Source: Planctomycetota bacterium
GTDB taxonomy: Bacteria > Planctomycetota > UBA1135 > GCA-002686595
DNA: 63,885 nt
Reading direction: 5' to 3'
Assembly (NCBI GenBank): GCA_012959525.1
Contig: DUDB01000075.1
Location: 1-63,885, forward strand
Position 1 is the stretch's first letter. Every line of letters begins with the position of its first letter. A program made the translations under genes and the position numbers. The notes under the pieces were generated by a model. That model worked only from the letters and a program-made list of their open reading frames with translations, did not search any database and was not told the DNA's origin. This document shows positions 34,668 to 43,925 of the stretch, piece after piece.

Positions 34668-36740
34668 CTACGGGAGGATCGGCAGATCGAAGAAGGTCAG
34701 CGCGCCGACGCCGCGGGCGTTGCGGAACCAGGGTCCATCGCCGGCGTGCCCGTTGTAGGAGATCGTCGCTGATGTGGTCGGCCCAGCGAGCTGGAGCAGA
34801 ACCTGGTTGCCCCAGATCGTGCCCGACGTCACAGCGACCCAGTCTTCCAGGATGAAATCCGCTTCGGCACCCGTCTCGAAGACCAAGGCATCGTCCGGGT
34901 CGCGGAAGGTCAGCAATATTTGATCTCCCGCGCCGCCGACCTTCTGCGCTGAGAGAACGTTGGGTGGATCAATCTCGTGGGTGTCGGACGATCCGTGCAG
35001 GTCACGTGCGAGCAGGCGAGCGATACGGTCGCCAAGTTCGCGGTAGCCCGCATAGAAGAAGTGACAGTTGTCGTGGGCGGGTGCGGCGGTGGTCGACATC
35101 ACCGCGACGTCCGGGTAGATATCCTGTGTCGAGCGCAGGAATTCACGCACACCTGAGAAGGTCACGCCGCAGCCCTTGCGAATCTGGAAGACGTAGACCT
35201 TCTCGAGCGCCGGGTAGTCCTGGTGCCAAGCGTCGTAGAGCAGCTGGAAGCGGGTAGCGTAGTCCGCGATCGCCTCCCCGTCTGATTCGCCCTGGTACCA
35301 GATCATCGCGCGCGCCGTCTCGGCCATCTCCGCACGCCGGGCCCGGAATAGCAGGCGCCCGTAGATCGTGGCCTTGCTGCCAGGGAAGGCGTCGCTGCGC
35401 AGGTGCTGGGAGATCGCCGTGCCGCCGACCGAGCCGTTGATCAGTCCTACCGGGACCTGCTCCTGCTGCACGAGAAGCTCAGCCGCACGCAGCCCCCAGG
35501 AGCCAACGGTGCAGTGCTCGTAGCCAAGCTCTCCATCGGCCATCCCCCAGTTGCGGTCGAACTCGACGTTTGCACTATTGATCGAGCTCCCGAAGGAGCG
35601 GATCCACTTGCTCTGTGACTGGTTGCCGAGGCCCTCGCTCCAGTAGTCCGGCGCGGTCGCATTCGACTGCCCGTTGATCAGGAGGGTGTCGCCGCAAGCC
35701 AGATCGTCGACCCGTGCCACGACCTGCCGTGTACTCCCTGCGAGCAAAGCGATGCTGAGGTCGTAGTCGTAGAGGCCGGCGCTAAGGTGTGCGCCCAGGG
35801 TGAAGCTCGCTCCCGAAGTACCGTAGGTCAGCGCCTGACAAGTCGTGGCCGAGATCTGTCCATCCCGCCAGACTTTCAACTCGACGGTGTCGTACCCGGT
35901 CGTCTTGACGACGCCGGTGATGGGCACCAAGGCCTGGTCGGTCAGGTCACGCTGGACCACCTGACCGTGTCGGGGCAGGTCCTTGAAGTTGACCCGCGTC
36001 GGTACGAGGACGCGGTAGCGCTGCTCCAGCATGGACTCGATCCACATCCGCTCCGCGTCGTCGAGAACCCGGTCGTAGATCAGCACCTCCGAGAGCGCGC
36101 CGTCCAGGCCCGACCCGCCCGCGAACGAGCCGAGCTGGAGGCTGGGGTCCGAGTGCGGCGCGGCCAAGCCCGTGCCGACCAGGACGCCGTTCTGATACAG
36201 GCGCCCCTCACCGGTCGTACTGTCATAGCTGCCCACCAGGACAGTGGGCTCGTCCAGGGGAGTAGCGATGGAGCTGGTGACGAATGTTCCCGAGTGGTAG
36301 AGCATCGCACGGTCCGTGCCCCCATAGAACAGCGCGTGCTCGGCAGCTCCAGAGACCACGTTGTTAGTTGACGCGTAGTCCGCCAGGGTGACCACCACGA
36401 TCTTGGTGTAGTCGCCGGTGGGCATGCCATTTGGTGATGCGAGGGAGTCCAGCCCGTCGAAGCGGACAGCCGGGTGACCGCCGGCCTCGATGGGCTCGAG
36501 CAGGGGCCTGACGCTCCCCACGAGCTGGGTCAGCTGGGTCCCTACCCCGTCCAATCCGCTCCAGCTAGACACCGTGTTGCCGATGTCACGCCCCACGTTC
36601 CTGTCCGCACGCAACCAGAGCACACGTCCCTCGGAGGCAGGGGCTTGCCGGGGAAATGTGACTCGCTGGGCGCCGAGGGCACTCCCGACACAGAGGCCCA
36701 CGAGCAGGAGGGAAGGGATCGTTCGCTGGAGTCGTGACAT
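34668..36740 (-). CDS. LamG-like plus sialate O-acetylesterase-like (SGNH) protein
   Basis: A 690-residue secreted protein with a signal peptide ending near SALGAQ. The first about 230 residues form a LamG-like beta-sandwich (GHPAVRFDGLDSLASP, ASTNNVVSG, DGALSEVLIYDRVL). A linker domain follows. The C-terminal half is an SGNH esterase related to sialate O-acetylesterases, with LINGQSNA carrying the nucleophile Ser, LINGSVGGTAI, MIWYQGESDG and HDNCHFFYAGYRELG supplying the His/Asp. It probably removes acetyl groups from a polysaccharide. It follows the toroid-protein gene's upstream region in the secreted-glycan locus and appears to be a single-gene unit. Confidence 0.88.
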   Translation of the reverse strand: MSRLQRTIPSLLLVGLCVGSALGAQRVTFPRQAPASEGRVLWLRADRNVGRDIGNTVSSWSGLDGVGTQLTQLVGSVRPLLEPIEAGGHPAVRFDGLDSLASPNGMPTGDYTKIVVVTLADYASTNNVVSGAAEHALFYGGTDRAMLYHSGTFVTSSIATPLDEPTVLVGSYDSTTGEGRLYQNGVLVGTGLAAPHSDPSLQLGSFAGGSGLDGALSEVLIYDRVLDDAERMWIESMLEQRYRVLVPTRVNFKDLPRHGQVVQRDLTDQALVPITGVVKTTGYDTVELKVWRDGQISATTCQALTYGTSGASFTLGAHLSAGLYDYDLSIALLAGSTRQVVARVDDLACGDTLLINGQSNATAPDYWSEGLGNQSQSKWIRSFGSSINSANVEFDRNWGMADGELGYEHCTVGSWGLRAAELLVQQEQVPVGLINGSVGGTAISQHLRSDAFPGSKATIYGRLLFRARRAEMAETARAMIWYQGESDGEAIADYATRFQLLYDAWHQDYPALEKVYVFQIRKGCGVTFSGVREFLRSTQDIYPDVAVMSTTAAPAHDNCHFFYAGYRELGDRIARLLARDLHGSSDTHEIDPPNVLSAQKVGGAGDQILLTFRDPDDALVFETGAEADFILEDWVAVTSGTIWGNQVLLQLAGPTTSATISYNGHAGDGPWFRNARGVGALTFFDLPILP

Positions 36741-36859
36741 GGGCTGCGGCAGGGGAAACCTGCCTCACTAACCCTACCACTCACTCGTCGTTCTAGGCGG
36801 TAGATGTTGCGACACGGCCGATCTCCAGTTCGCCACAGCCCCTCATGACCGTCGAAAGT

Positions 36860-38908
36860 TCAGCGCGGTTGCAGCCAGTCGAGAATTGCGGCCGCGTTTT
36901 CCGGATCCCGGCCCGTCACCCGCGCGTCCTCGCTGGCGTATAGCGCCTCTGCGCCGGGCGGCACCTCGCCCAACCAGTGCAGAGTAGTGGGACTGATCAG
37001 GGCGGCGAACGCTCCCAACCCCCCATGGCGCAAGGCACGGGGCAGGAAGTTGCGGTCGTCCAGTTCAGCGATCTGGTCGAAGTCCCACGCACCATCCACC
37101 AATACCTGAGCGAGGGAAGTGTGCGCGAGGGCCGCCGCGATCACTACCGCGGGGGCGGCATCCCCTAGGCCCACCAGCGTCACGGGTCGGGAGGGTTCTT
37201 CCTGCGCCAGATACTGGAGAGCGGTCAGCACATCGTGAGCGCGATGAGCTAGTAGAGGCAGGTTGTAGCACCAGGTGTAACCCGGGTACTGAGCGTGACG
37301 CCGCTCGTCGACGGGCACGCCTCCGAGAGGTCGCAGCATGGCGGCGGGGCCATCCCAGCCCTTGAGCAGGACTTGCTCACGCTCACTCGGGGCCGCGTTG
37401 CACACGACGAGCAAGGTGCCTGCGCTTTCGTCGGTTGCCTCGTGATTCCAGCGCGTCAACTCCAGGCGTTGCCCCATTCCCACGGGCGTCAACCAAGTTG
37501 TCTGCGGATCGGAACCTGACTGGATGCGGGATTCGATGGCCCGCACGCCGGGAGGATGAACCATCGACTCCAGGGCACCCCCCACCACGCGCCGGTACTC
37601 GGCGGGGTCCGCGCGGGCTAGTTCGAGCAGGGCTGCGACTTCGCCCTGGGAATGGGCCAGCCAAGCGGCTCGCACTTCTTCCACACCCGCGCTTCCCTGG
37701 GGCGCAGGATGCTCGTCCGTAAAGACGGTCATCTCCTCGATACTCAAGGGTTCGATCGGCGGCTCGTCGTTGGGGTTCTCCAGCCCAAGGCCGAGGTGTG
37801 TGTTCATCCACTCGTACATGTGCCCGCGGGAGACACGGTTGTAGTTGTGGGGAAACTCCGGATAGCACCAGGCGTTGACCAACTCGCTCTCGCCATAGAG
37901 ACCATAGAGCTGCTTCAATTCGGGCAGACCATCCTCGAGGATCTGCAGCGTCCAGTCGTTGGCGGCGGTCATCCCCAAGGGACGCGGCGTGGCCATGGCG
38001 GCAAGCTCCACGTTGCCGCTGCCAACGCGCAGGCCCGAGGCGTTCTCGCATATGCACCCACCCTGCATGTGGGTCGAGACCATGACGGCTGGAAAGAGCA
38101 CGTCCGGGCGGTCGTCCACGGCTCCCAGGATGAAGGTCTGAGTGCCCCCTCCGCTGGCACCGGTGACGGCCACGCGCTCGGGATCCACGTCAGGCAGGGA
38201 CATCAGGAACTCCAGAGCGCGGATGGAGTCCAGGGTCTGCAGGCCAAAGTGGCTCATACCCCAGAGTTCGGCCTCGACGTCACCAAAGCCCTTGCGATGG
38301 TCAAGCTGAGTCGAGTCGGCGTAGCCGATCATGTCGTAGTGAAAAACGACACATCCCATGCGACACAACTGCACGCAGCGCGACTGATGCTTGCGGCGCG
38401 AATTGGGCAGGTGCTCCTCGTGGCCCAGGGCGATGCGCTCGCGACCGCGCTCCTCGGTGTAGACCGTGAAGCGACCGTGGGTGTCGTGACCGTGAGGTGA
38501 GAGGACCGCGGGAAAGGGCCCACTCCCACGGTTGGTTGGGCGGTAGAGGCTGCCCGTCACGAAGAACCCGGGCAGACTCTCAAGGCGCACACGCTGCACG
38601 CTGTACCCGGCGCGTTGCACGACTCCATGAATGAGAGGCTTGGGCTCGCACGTTGGTGCACTGGGCCAAAGACCGGCAGCCACGAGCACCTGACGTCGTA
38701 CTTCCTCACGCCGCTGCTCCCAATCACCGCGCGAAGAGGGTGGAGACCAGGGGTGGTGGGAATCGAGCGTGGTCAAGCTCTTCAGCCGAACATCACCCTC
38801 TTGTTCCTGGAGTGGACCGGCTCGGGCAGTGGCGCACACGAGCCCAAGAAGACAGACCAGCTGGACGCCCAAGGCTAACAGAGAGGGCTTGGTTCCACTC
38901 CGGCCCAT
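36860..38908 (-). CDS. Secreted alpha/beta-hydrolase, acetyl-xylan-esterase-like
   Basis: A 682-residue protein counted from MGRSGTKPSL, whose ATG overlaps the stop of the upstream sulfatase (TGATG). A signal peptide ends near CATARAG. The catalytic domain (about 90-380) has the oxyanion region AVLSPHGHD, the nucleophile elbow GASGGGTQ (Ser252) and the His in EFPHNYN, like planctomycete acetylesterase/dienelactone-hydrolase relatives. The C-terminal about 300 residues form a second, less clear hydrolase-like half ending in ARVTGRDPENAAAILDWL. It likely removes acyl groups from glycans that the coupled sulfatase also attacks. Confidence 0.85.
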   Translation of the reverse strand: MGRSGTKPSLLALGVQLVCLLGLVCATARAGPLQEQEGDVRLKSLTTLDSHHPWSPPSSRGDWEQRREEVRRQVLVAAGLWPSAPTCEPKPLIHGVVQRAGYSVQRVRLESLPGFFVTGSLYRPTNRGSGPFPAVLSPHGHDTHGRFTVYTEERGRERIALGHEEHLPNSRRKHQSRCVQLCRMGCVVFHYDMIGYADSTQLDHRKGFGDVEAELWGMSHFGLQTLDSIRALEFLMSLPDVDPERVAVTGASGGGTQTFILGAVDDRPDVLFPAVMVSTHMQGGCICENASGLRVGSGNVELAAMATPRPLGMTAANDWTLQILEDGLPELKQLYGLYGESELVNAWCYPEFPHNYNRVSRGHMYEWMNTHLGLGLENPNDEPPIEPLSIEEMTVFTDEHPAPQGSAGVEEVRAAWLAHSQGEVAALLELARADPAEYRRVVGGALESMVHPPGVRAIESRIQSGSDPQTTWLTPVGMGQRLELTRWNHEATDESAGTLLVVCNAAPSEREQVLLKGWDGPAAMLRPLGGVPVDERRHAQYPGYTWCYNLPLLAHRAHDVLTALQYLAQEEPSRPVTLVGLGDAAPAVVIAAALAHTSLAQVLVDGAWDFDQIAELDDRNFLPRALRHGGLGAFAALISPTTLHWLGEVPPGAEALYASEDARVTGRDPENAAAILDWLQPR

Positions 38909-40428
38909 CACTTGGACGCCAGCGCCTGGCGTACGCCCTTGTCATCGTTCACCAGCGAGTCGAGCAGGGTCTTCATCTGCTGAGCGCGCTCCGCCTCGCT
39001 TGAGATGAGGTTCTCCTGTTCTCCGATGTCCTTGGACAGGTCGTACAGTTCGCCCGGATTCTTGCCACGCCCAGCGATGTACTTCCAATTCTCCAGGCGC
39101 AAGGCCACGCCACGTGCTTCCTCAATCAGAAGGGGGGTTCCGACCGGGTCCTTGCCCATGAGGGCCGGCCACACGTTGCGACTGTCGATACCCTGGTCTG
39201 CAGCCAGGTCTACCCCCAGGAAGGCCGCGAAGCTCGCCAGGAAATCGATCTGGTTGATGGCCGCCGCGGATACGCCCGCTTCGATGTGACCCGGCCAGCG
39301 GATGATCAGGGGCACGCGCGTGCCGCCCTCGTAAATCTGGTACTTGCCACCGCGATAGGGCCCCGAGGCGTCGTGCCCGCGGTCTGTCTCCTCGGTGGAA
39401 GTCTGAACGGTTGTCCCGTCCTCATAGCCGTCGTCATACACGGGACCGTTGTCGCTGGAGAAGATCACGATGGTGTTCTCCGCCAGGCCGTACCGATCGA
39501 GAGCCGTAAGAATGGCGCCAGCGGCAAAGTCCAATTGAACCATCGCATCGCCGCGGTAGCTGAGCTTGGAGATGCCGCGAAATCTGGGGTGCGGCACGCG
39601 CGGGACGTGGATGTCCTGTGACGAGAAGAACAGGAAGAACGGCTCCTCCGCGCTCTGGCGGGACAGGAACTTCTTGGCCTGGGAGACGAACTCGTCCGCC
39701 ATGGTCTCATCGTTCCACAGTGCGGACTTGCCTCCCCACTGCACGCCGATGCGGCCAATCCCGTTGATGACCGAGTTGTTGTGGCCGTGAGAGCTCGGGT
39801 AGTAGGTCATGGCCTCCGGGTGCGCGCGCCCGTCGGGGTAGACCGTGCCCTCGAATCCCTCGGGCTTCTCCTTGCCGACGAAGAGCGGATCGGAAGGATC
39901 GAGATTCAGAACCCTGTGGTTTTCCAGGTAGACGCAGGGCACCCGATCATTCGTGGAAGGCAGGAGGAACGAGTAGTCGAATCCCACCTCCAAGGGACCC
40001 GGTTTCACGTCACCATTCCAATCAACGGGAGTCTTGCCATCTCCCAAACCCAGGTGCCACTTGCCGACAACGGCAGTCTTGTAGCCCGCGTCCCGGAACA
40101 TCTGCGGCAGGGTGTACATGTCCGGCTGGATCTTCATGGGCGCATTCGGCGGAAGAATGCGTACGCCATGGCGAAAGCCGTGGATGCCCGTCAGCAACGA
40201 GAAGCGCGAAGGCGTACAGGTCGCGGCGGAACAATGGCCGTCCGTAAACACCAAGCCCTGGGATGCGAGCCGATCCAGGTGCGGAGTCGGTATTAGCTTA
40301 GCGCCATAAGCACCCAGGTCTCCGTAGCCCACGTCATCGCCGTAGATCACAACCACGTTGGGGTGCTCTGAAAACGGGGCCGCCGTCAGGGGCGACATGA
40401 TGCTCAGCAGAAGAATGGAGAATCGCAT
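38908..40428 (-). CDS. Secreted type I sulfatase
   Basis: A 506-residue protein started at MRFSILLLSI with a short signal peptide; an upstream in-frame start adds 13 polar residues. The formylglycine motif is CTPSR (Cys71), the metal Asps lie in YGDDVGYGD, and VVGKWHLGLGDG and FSSDNGPVYDDGYEDG complete the metal and sulfate sites. The layout matches GalNAc-sulfatase/arylsulfatase-A-like enzymes. It is upstream of, and overlaps by one base, the esterase gene. The two are a plausible desulfation and deacetylation pair. Confidence 0.93.
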   Translation of the reverse strand: MRFSILLLSIMSPLTAAPFSEHPNVVVIYGDDVGYGDLGAYGAKLIPTPHLDRLASQGLVFTDGHCSAATCTPSRFSLLTGIHGFRHGVRILPPNAPMKIQPDMYTLPQMFRDAGYKTAVVGKWHLGLGDGKTPVDWNGDVKPGPLEVGFDYSFLLPSTNDRVPCVYLENHRVLNLDPSDPLFVGKEKPEGFEGTVYPDGRAHPEAMTYYPSSHGHNNSVINGIGRIGVQWGGKSALWNDETMADEFVSQAKKFLSRQSAEEPFFLFFSSQDIHVPRVPHPRFRGISKLSYRGDAMVQLDFAAGAILTALDRYGLAENTIVIFSSDNGPVYDDGYEDGTTVQTSTEETDRGHDASGPYRGGKYQIYEGGTRVPLIIRWPGHIEAGVSAAAINQIDFLASFAAFLGVDLAADQGIDSRNVWPALMGKDPVGTPLLIEEARGVALRLENWKYIAGRGKNPGELYDLSKDIGEQENLISSEAERAQQMKTLLDSLVNDDKGVRQALASK

Positions 40429-40506
40429 GGGCGGACCATCCTGGGGAACATGGACGGAAATTCCCACGGTCTAATTGTTCGGAGGCGATTCCCGCGCAGG
40501 GAGGGG

Positions 40507-43428
40507 CTACTTCTCGCGCGGATTGATGCTACGCACCTCAAACCACGTCTCGTATTCCTCTTTGTTGACCCCGAGTACGGCACGGTACTCACCAGGGCTC
40601 AACCCAGAGGAGCGGCGAGAGCCAAAGCGGCCACCAGAACCGCCCCCGGTCCAGCGCACAGAGTGGATCCCCGCCTCGGAGGGTGCCTTCGGAGATCCCA
40701 CCGACTCACCGCGGGAGTTGAAGATCTCCAGCTTGACGGCCTTCTCCAACTCGTCCTGTGCCAGCCGATAGTGAATGCTCACGCCGCCGGGAGGGTTCTT
40801 CCCGGCCCAGCCACCGTCCCCGCTCCAAGCGAAGTTGCCGCGGGAAGGCAGACGCACAGAGTCCTGGACGTTGAACAGGTGTGCCCTGCTGGAGAGGGCC
40901 TCCCCGGTCAACTGCCGCAGCAGCGACACGTTCAAGACCCAGAAGCCGCGGCCATGGGTGCCGGCGACGACCTCTCCGTCACGCGGGTGCACGGCCAAGT
41001 CGTAGACGGGAATGGTCGGCAACCCTTCGCCCAAGGGCAGCCAATCCTCGCCCGCGTTCAGTGAGTAGAACGCTCCCAGCTCGGTGCCCAGGTACAGGAG
41101 GTCGGGGTTCACAGGATCCTCTCGGATCACGTTGACGGGCGCCTGATGCAGGCCGCGTGTGATGAGCTTCCAGCTCGTGCCTCCATCGCCGGTGGTGTAC
41201 ACGAAGGGCCGGAAGTCGTCCTCGCGATAGCCCGAGAAGACCACCCATGCGCGCTGGGCATCGTGGGCCGAGAACTCGACCCGGTTGACCCACCAGCCGC
41301 TGGGAACACCGGGGAATCGTCCGGCGAGGTTGGTAAAGGTCAGGCAGCCATCCGCGGTCAGGTGCACCAGACCGTCATCGGTACCGACGAGCACCTTGTT
41401 GGGGTCGAAGGGGGACTCGGCCACGGTCGTGATCGTGCAGTGGGGCACGTTGCCTGCAAGCTTGGCCTCATCCTGGGTGCTAAGGTCCTCGCTGCGCACG
41501 TGCCAGTCGTCACCGCGGTTGAATGACTTGAACAGACGGTTGCCACCGAAGTAGACGATCTCGTGATTGTGATGGGAAATGACGATGGGCGAGTTCCAGT
41601 TGAAGCGGTAGCGTCCTTCCCCTTCCCGCGGGCGGGGCCGAATGCTCTTCGATGCGCCGGTCGCAAGGTCCTTGCGGAAGACCGCGCCGAACTGGGACTC
41701 GCCATAGACCGTATTCGGATCGCGCGGATCGGGTACGGCATAGAACCCATCTCCTCCGCCGACCGAATACCACTCATGGCCGAGGATCCCACCCCGCTGA
41801 GCCGAGCGGGATGGCCCTCCCCACGTCCCGTTGTCCTGGGTGCCCCCATAGACGTTGTAGGGCTCGGCCATGTCCACGCCCACGGCGTAGAACTGGGCCA
41901 GGGGCAGGTTCTCGTAGTGGAACCAGGTCTCACCCTGATCGTAGCTCTGGTGCAAGCCTCCATCGTTGCCAAGAATCAGGCGCCGAGAGTCTTCGGGGTC
42001 GATGGCGAATGCATGGTGATCTACGTGAACACTGCCAGCGATGTTGCCTGACCAGTTCTCGCCACCATCGGAAGAGGTCATGACCGGAACGCTCAGAAGG
42101 TAGAGACGCTCGACGTCATTGGGGTCCACTCGGATCTGACCGTAGTAGTAGGGCGGAGAGCCCGCGACCGACTTCTTGTTGCGCTTCTCAAAGCTCTGGC
42201 CTCCATCGGTGGAGCGGTAGATCTGCCCTCCAATCTCCCGGTAGCGGGGTTTGATCGGTACGAAACGCATGAGCTCAGAGAGCTTGACCTTCACACTCTT
42301 GGATTCGTCATCCCTGGTGAACTCCAAGGTCAGGGTCTTCTCGTCCTCGCCTCCGGACGGAGCACCAAAGGCCTGGGCCACGGACCAGACGCTGTTCAGA
42401 TCCACGTCTCCCAGACGCATGAGCACATCCCCCCTCTTCAGGCCACTCTCCTCAGCGCCTCCACCCTTCTGCACCTCGCGCACCTCCAGCTCGCCTTTGC
42501 GGAAGCGCGTGCGGAAGGAGACCGCAGGGTCCTGCTCGATCTCCACCTGGTTCATGTTTGGGACGGTCGCGTAGAGGGTGCCCGGTCCGCTGCCATGCAG
42601 GGCGATCCCGATGCGCCCCAGGTCCCCGTCCGGCAAGCCGCCAGCCAGGCGCGTCCATGTATCTCCCCCATCTTCGGATTTGTGGATTCCCGACCCGGGT
42701 CCGGATCCGTCAAAGTCCCAGGCCCGCCGCCGGCGCTCGTAGGAGGCCGCGTACAGCACACTTGAATCGCCGGGGTCGATGACAACATCCGCGACACCCA
42801 CGTCCTCATTGATCTGCAGGACCAGCTCCCACGTCTCACCCCCGTCGGTGGTGCGGTAGAGTCCGCGCTCAACATTGGAGGAGTAAAGGTTCCCGAGCGC
42901 AGCAACAAAGACGCGATCGGTATCACGCGGATCGATCACGATGCGACCGATGTGGTGACTGTCCGGCAAGCCCATCAAGGCCCAGCTCTCTCCTCCGTCC
43001 GTGGTCTTGTAGATTCCATCGCCCCAGTAGGACGAGCGCTGGTTGTTGGCCTCCCCCGTCCCAACCCAGATCACATTTTCGTCGGTCGGATCCAAGGCCA
43101 CGTCGCCGATCGAGATAGTGCCTTCACTCTCGAAGATGCACTCCCACGTCACGCCATTGTTGCGTGTGCGCCAGAGCCCACCCGAACCCGACGCCGCCAA
43201 CATTGAAGAGCGATCACCCGGATAGAGGGCCACGTCTACGATGCGACCGCCAAACACCGCCGGTCCTATCTCACGCCAAGCTCCTGTGGGCAGGGCTTCG
43301 CTTGCCTGCTCCTCTCCAGGGGACGGAGATTCCAGCGCTTCTGTCGCCGAGTCCTGAGCCCAACTGAACCCTGACACCGACGCAGCAACGAGAAACGGGA
43401 TGACTAACCGATGGTTCTGAACACTCAT
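40507..43428 (-). CDS. Secreted BNR/sortilin-like propeller with an inserted PDZ domain
   Basis: A 973-residue protein with a signal peptide ending near FSWAQD. It has many Asp-box/BNR repeats (IYKTTDGGESW, LYRTTDGGETW, IHKSEDGGDTW, IYRSTDGGQSF, SSDGGENW, TTGDGGTSW), the pattern of sortilin or xyloglucanase-like double propellers. Residues about 316-385 (VREVQKGGGAEESGLKRGD, then KTLTLEFTRDD) form a PDZ domain inserted between the early and late blades. The C-terminus has a FlgD-Ig-like stretch ending in PGEYRAVLGV. No sialidase catalytic set is visible. Such proteins are common in planctomycetes and other marine bacteria, and their role is uncertain. Confidence 0.85.
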   Translation of the reverse strand: MSVQNHRLVIPFLVAASVSGFSWAQDSATEALESPSPGEEQASEALPTGAWREIGPAVFGGRIVDVALYPGDRSSMLAASGSGGLWRTRNNGVTWECIFESEGTISIGDVALDPTDENVIWVGTGEANNQRSSYWGDGIYKTTDGGESWALMGLPDSHHIGRIVIDPRDTDRVFVAALGNLYSSNVERGLYRTTDGGETWELVLQINEDVGVADVVIDPGDSSVLYAASYERRRRAWDFDGSGPGSGIHKSEDGGDTWTRLAGGLPDGDLGRIGIALHGSGPGTLYATVPNMNQVEIEQDPAVSFRTRFRKGELEVREVQKGGGAEESGLKRGDVLMRLGDVDLNSVWSVAQAFGAPSGGEDEKTLTLEFTRDDESKSVKVKLSELMRFVPIKPRYREIGGQIYRSTDGGQSFEKRNKKSVAGSPPYYYGQIRVDPNDVERLYLLSVPVMTSSDGGENWSGNIAGSVHVDHHAFAIDPEDSRRLILGNDGGLHQSYDQGETWFHYENLPLAQFYAVGVDMAEPYNVYGGTQDNGTWGGPSRSAQRGGILGHEWYSVGGGDGFYAVPDPRDPNTVYGESQFGAVFRKDLATGASKSIRPRPREGEGRYRFNWNSPIVISHHNHEIVYFGGNRLFKSFNRGDDWHVRSEDLSTQDEAKLAGNVPHCTITTVAESPFDPNKVLVGTDDGLVHLTADGCLTFTNLAGRFPGVPSGWWVNRVEFSAHDAQRAWVVFSGYREDDFRPFVYTTGDGGTSWKLITRGLHQAPVNVIREDPVNPDLLYLGTELGAFYSLNAGEDWLPLGEGLPTIPVYDLAVHPRDGEVVAGTHGRGFWVLNVSLLRQLTGEALSSRAHLFNVQDSVRLPSRGNFAWSGDGGWAGKNPPGGVSIHYRLAQDELEKAVKLEIFNSRGESVGSPKAPSEAGIHSVRWTGGGSGGRFGSRRSSGLSPGEYRAVLGVNKEEYETWFEVRSINPREK

Positions 43429-43646
43429 GGCAGGGCAGTTGGACGATCAGGGGGGTACACACCGCGAACCCGTGCAGAGGCACGGGCAGACCAGACTATC
43501 ATTGCACATTCGTACTGATCCCACGTGGCGCAGTTTTCGCAATAGCTTTGTAGGGGCGATGTATGGGCCATTGCCGGGTTGATGGCTTGAGCCTGCCCCC
43601 CGTGGGCAACACACTGGAGGCATACCCTCACCCCCCGCTCCATCAC

Positions 43647-43916
43647 ATGTCCAATAAACCCCAGGCCCACACCGACTACTGGCGGGCCAACCTGCGCATT
43701 CTTGGCTGCCTCCTAGCCCTCTGGTTCACGGTCTCATTTGGATTCGGAATCCTGCTGGTCGAACCCCTCAACTCGATCCGCATCCCGGGCACGGGTTTCA
43801 AGCTCGGCTTCTGGTTCGCTCAACAGGGATCGATCTACGCCTTCGTCCTGATCATCTTCTACTACGTACGTCGCATGAACCGGCTCGACCGCGAGCACGG
43901 CGTGCAAGAGGACTAG
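43647..43916 (+). CDS. DUF4212 small subunit of a sodium/solute symporter
   Basis: An 89-residue protein with two membrane helices (about 14-34 and 57-74), the usual size and shape of DUF4212. YWRANLRILGCLLALWFTVSFGFGILL and the FKLGFWFAQQGSI segment are characteristic. Members are encoded immediately before a large sodium:solute symporter, as here, nine bases away. An upstream in-frame ATG at 43563 would add 28 residues not typical of the family. No Shine-Dalgarno is close to the chosen ATG. Confidence 0.88.
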   Translation: MSNKPQAHTDYWRANLRILGCLLALWFTVSFGFGILLVEPLNSIRIPGTGFKLGFWFAQQGSIYAFVLIIFYYVRRMNRLDREHGVQED

Positions 43917-43925
43917 GGGCAAATC

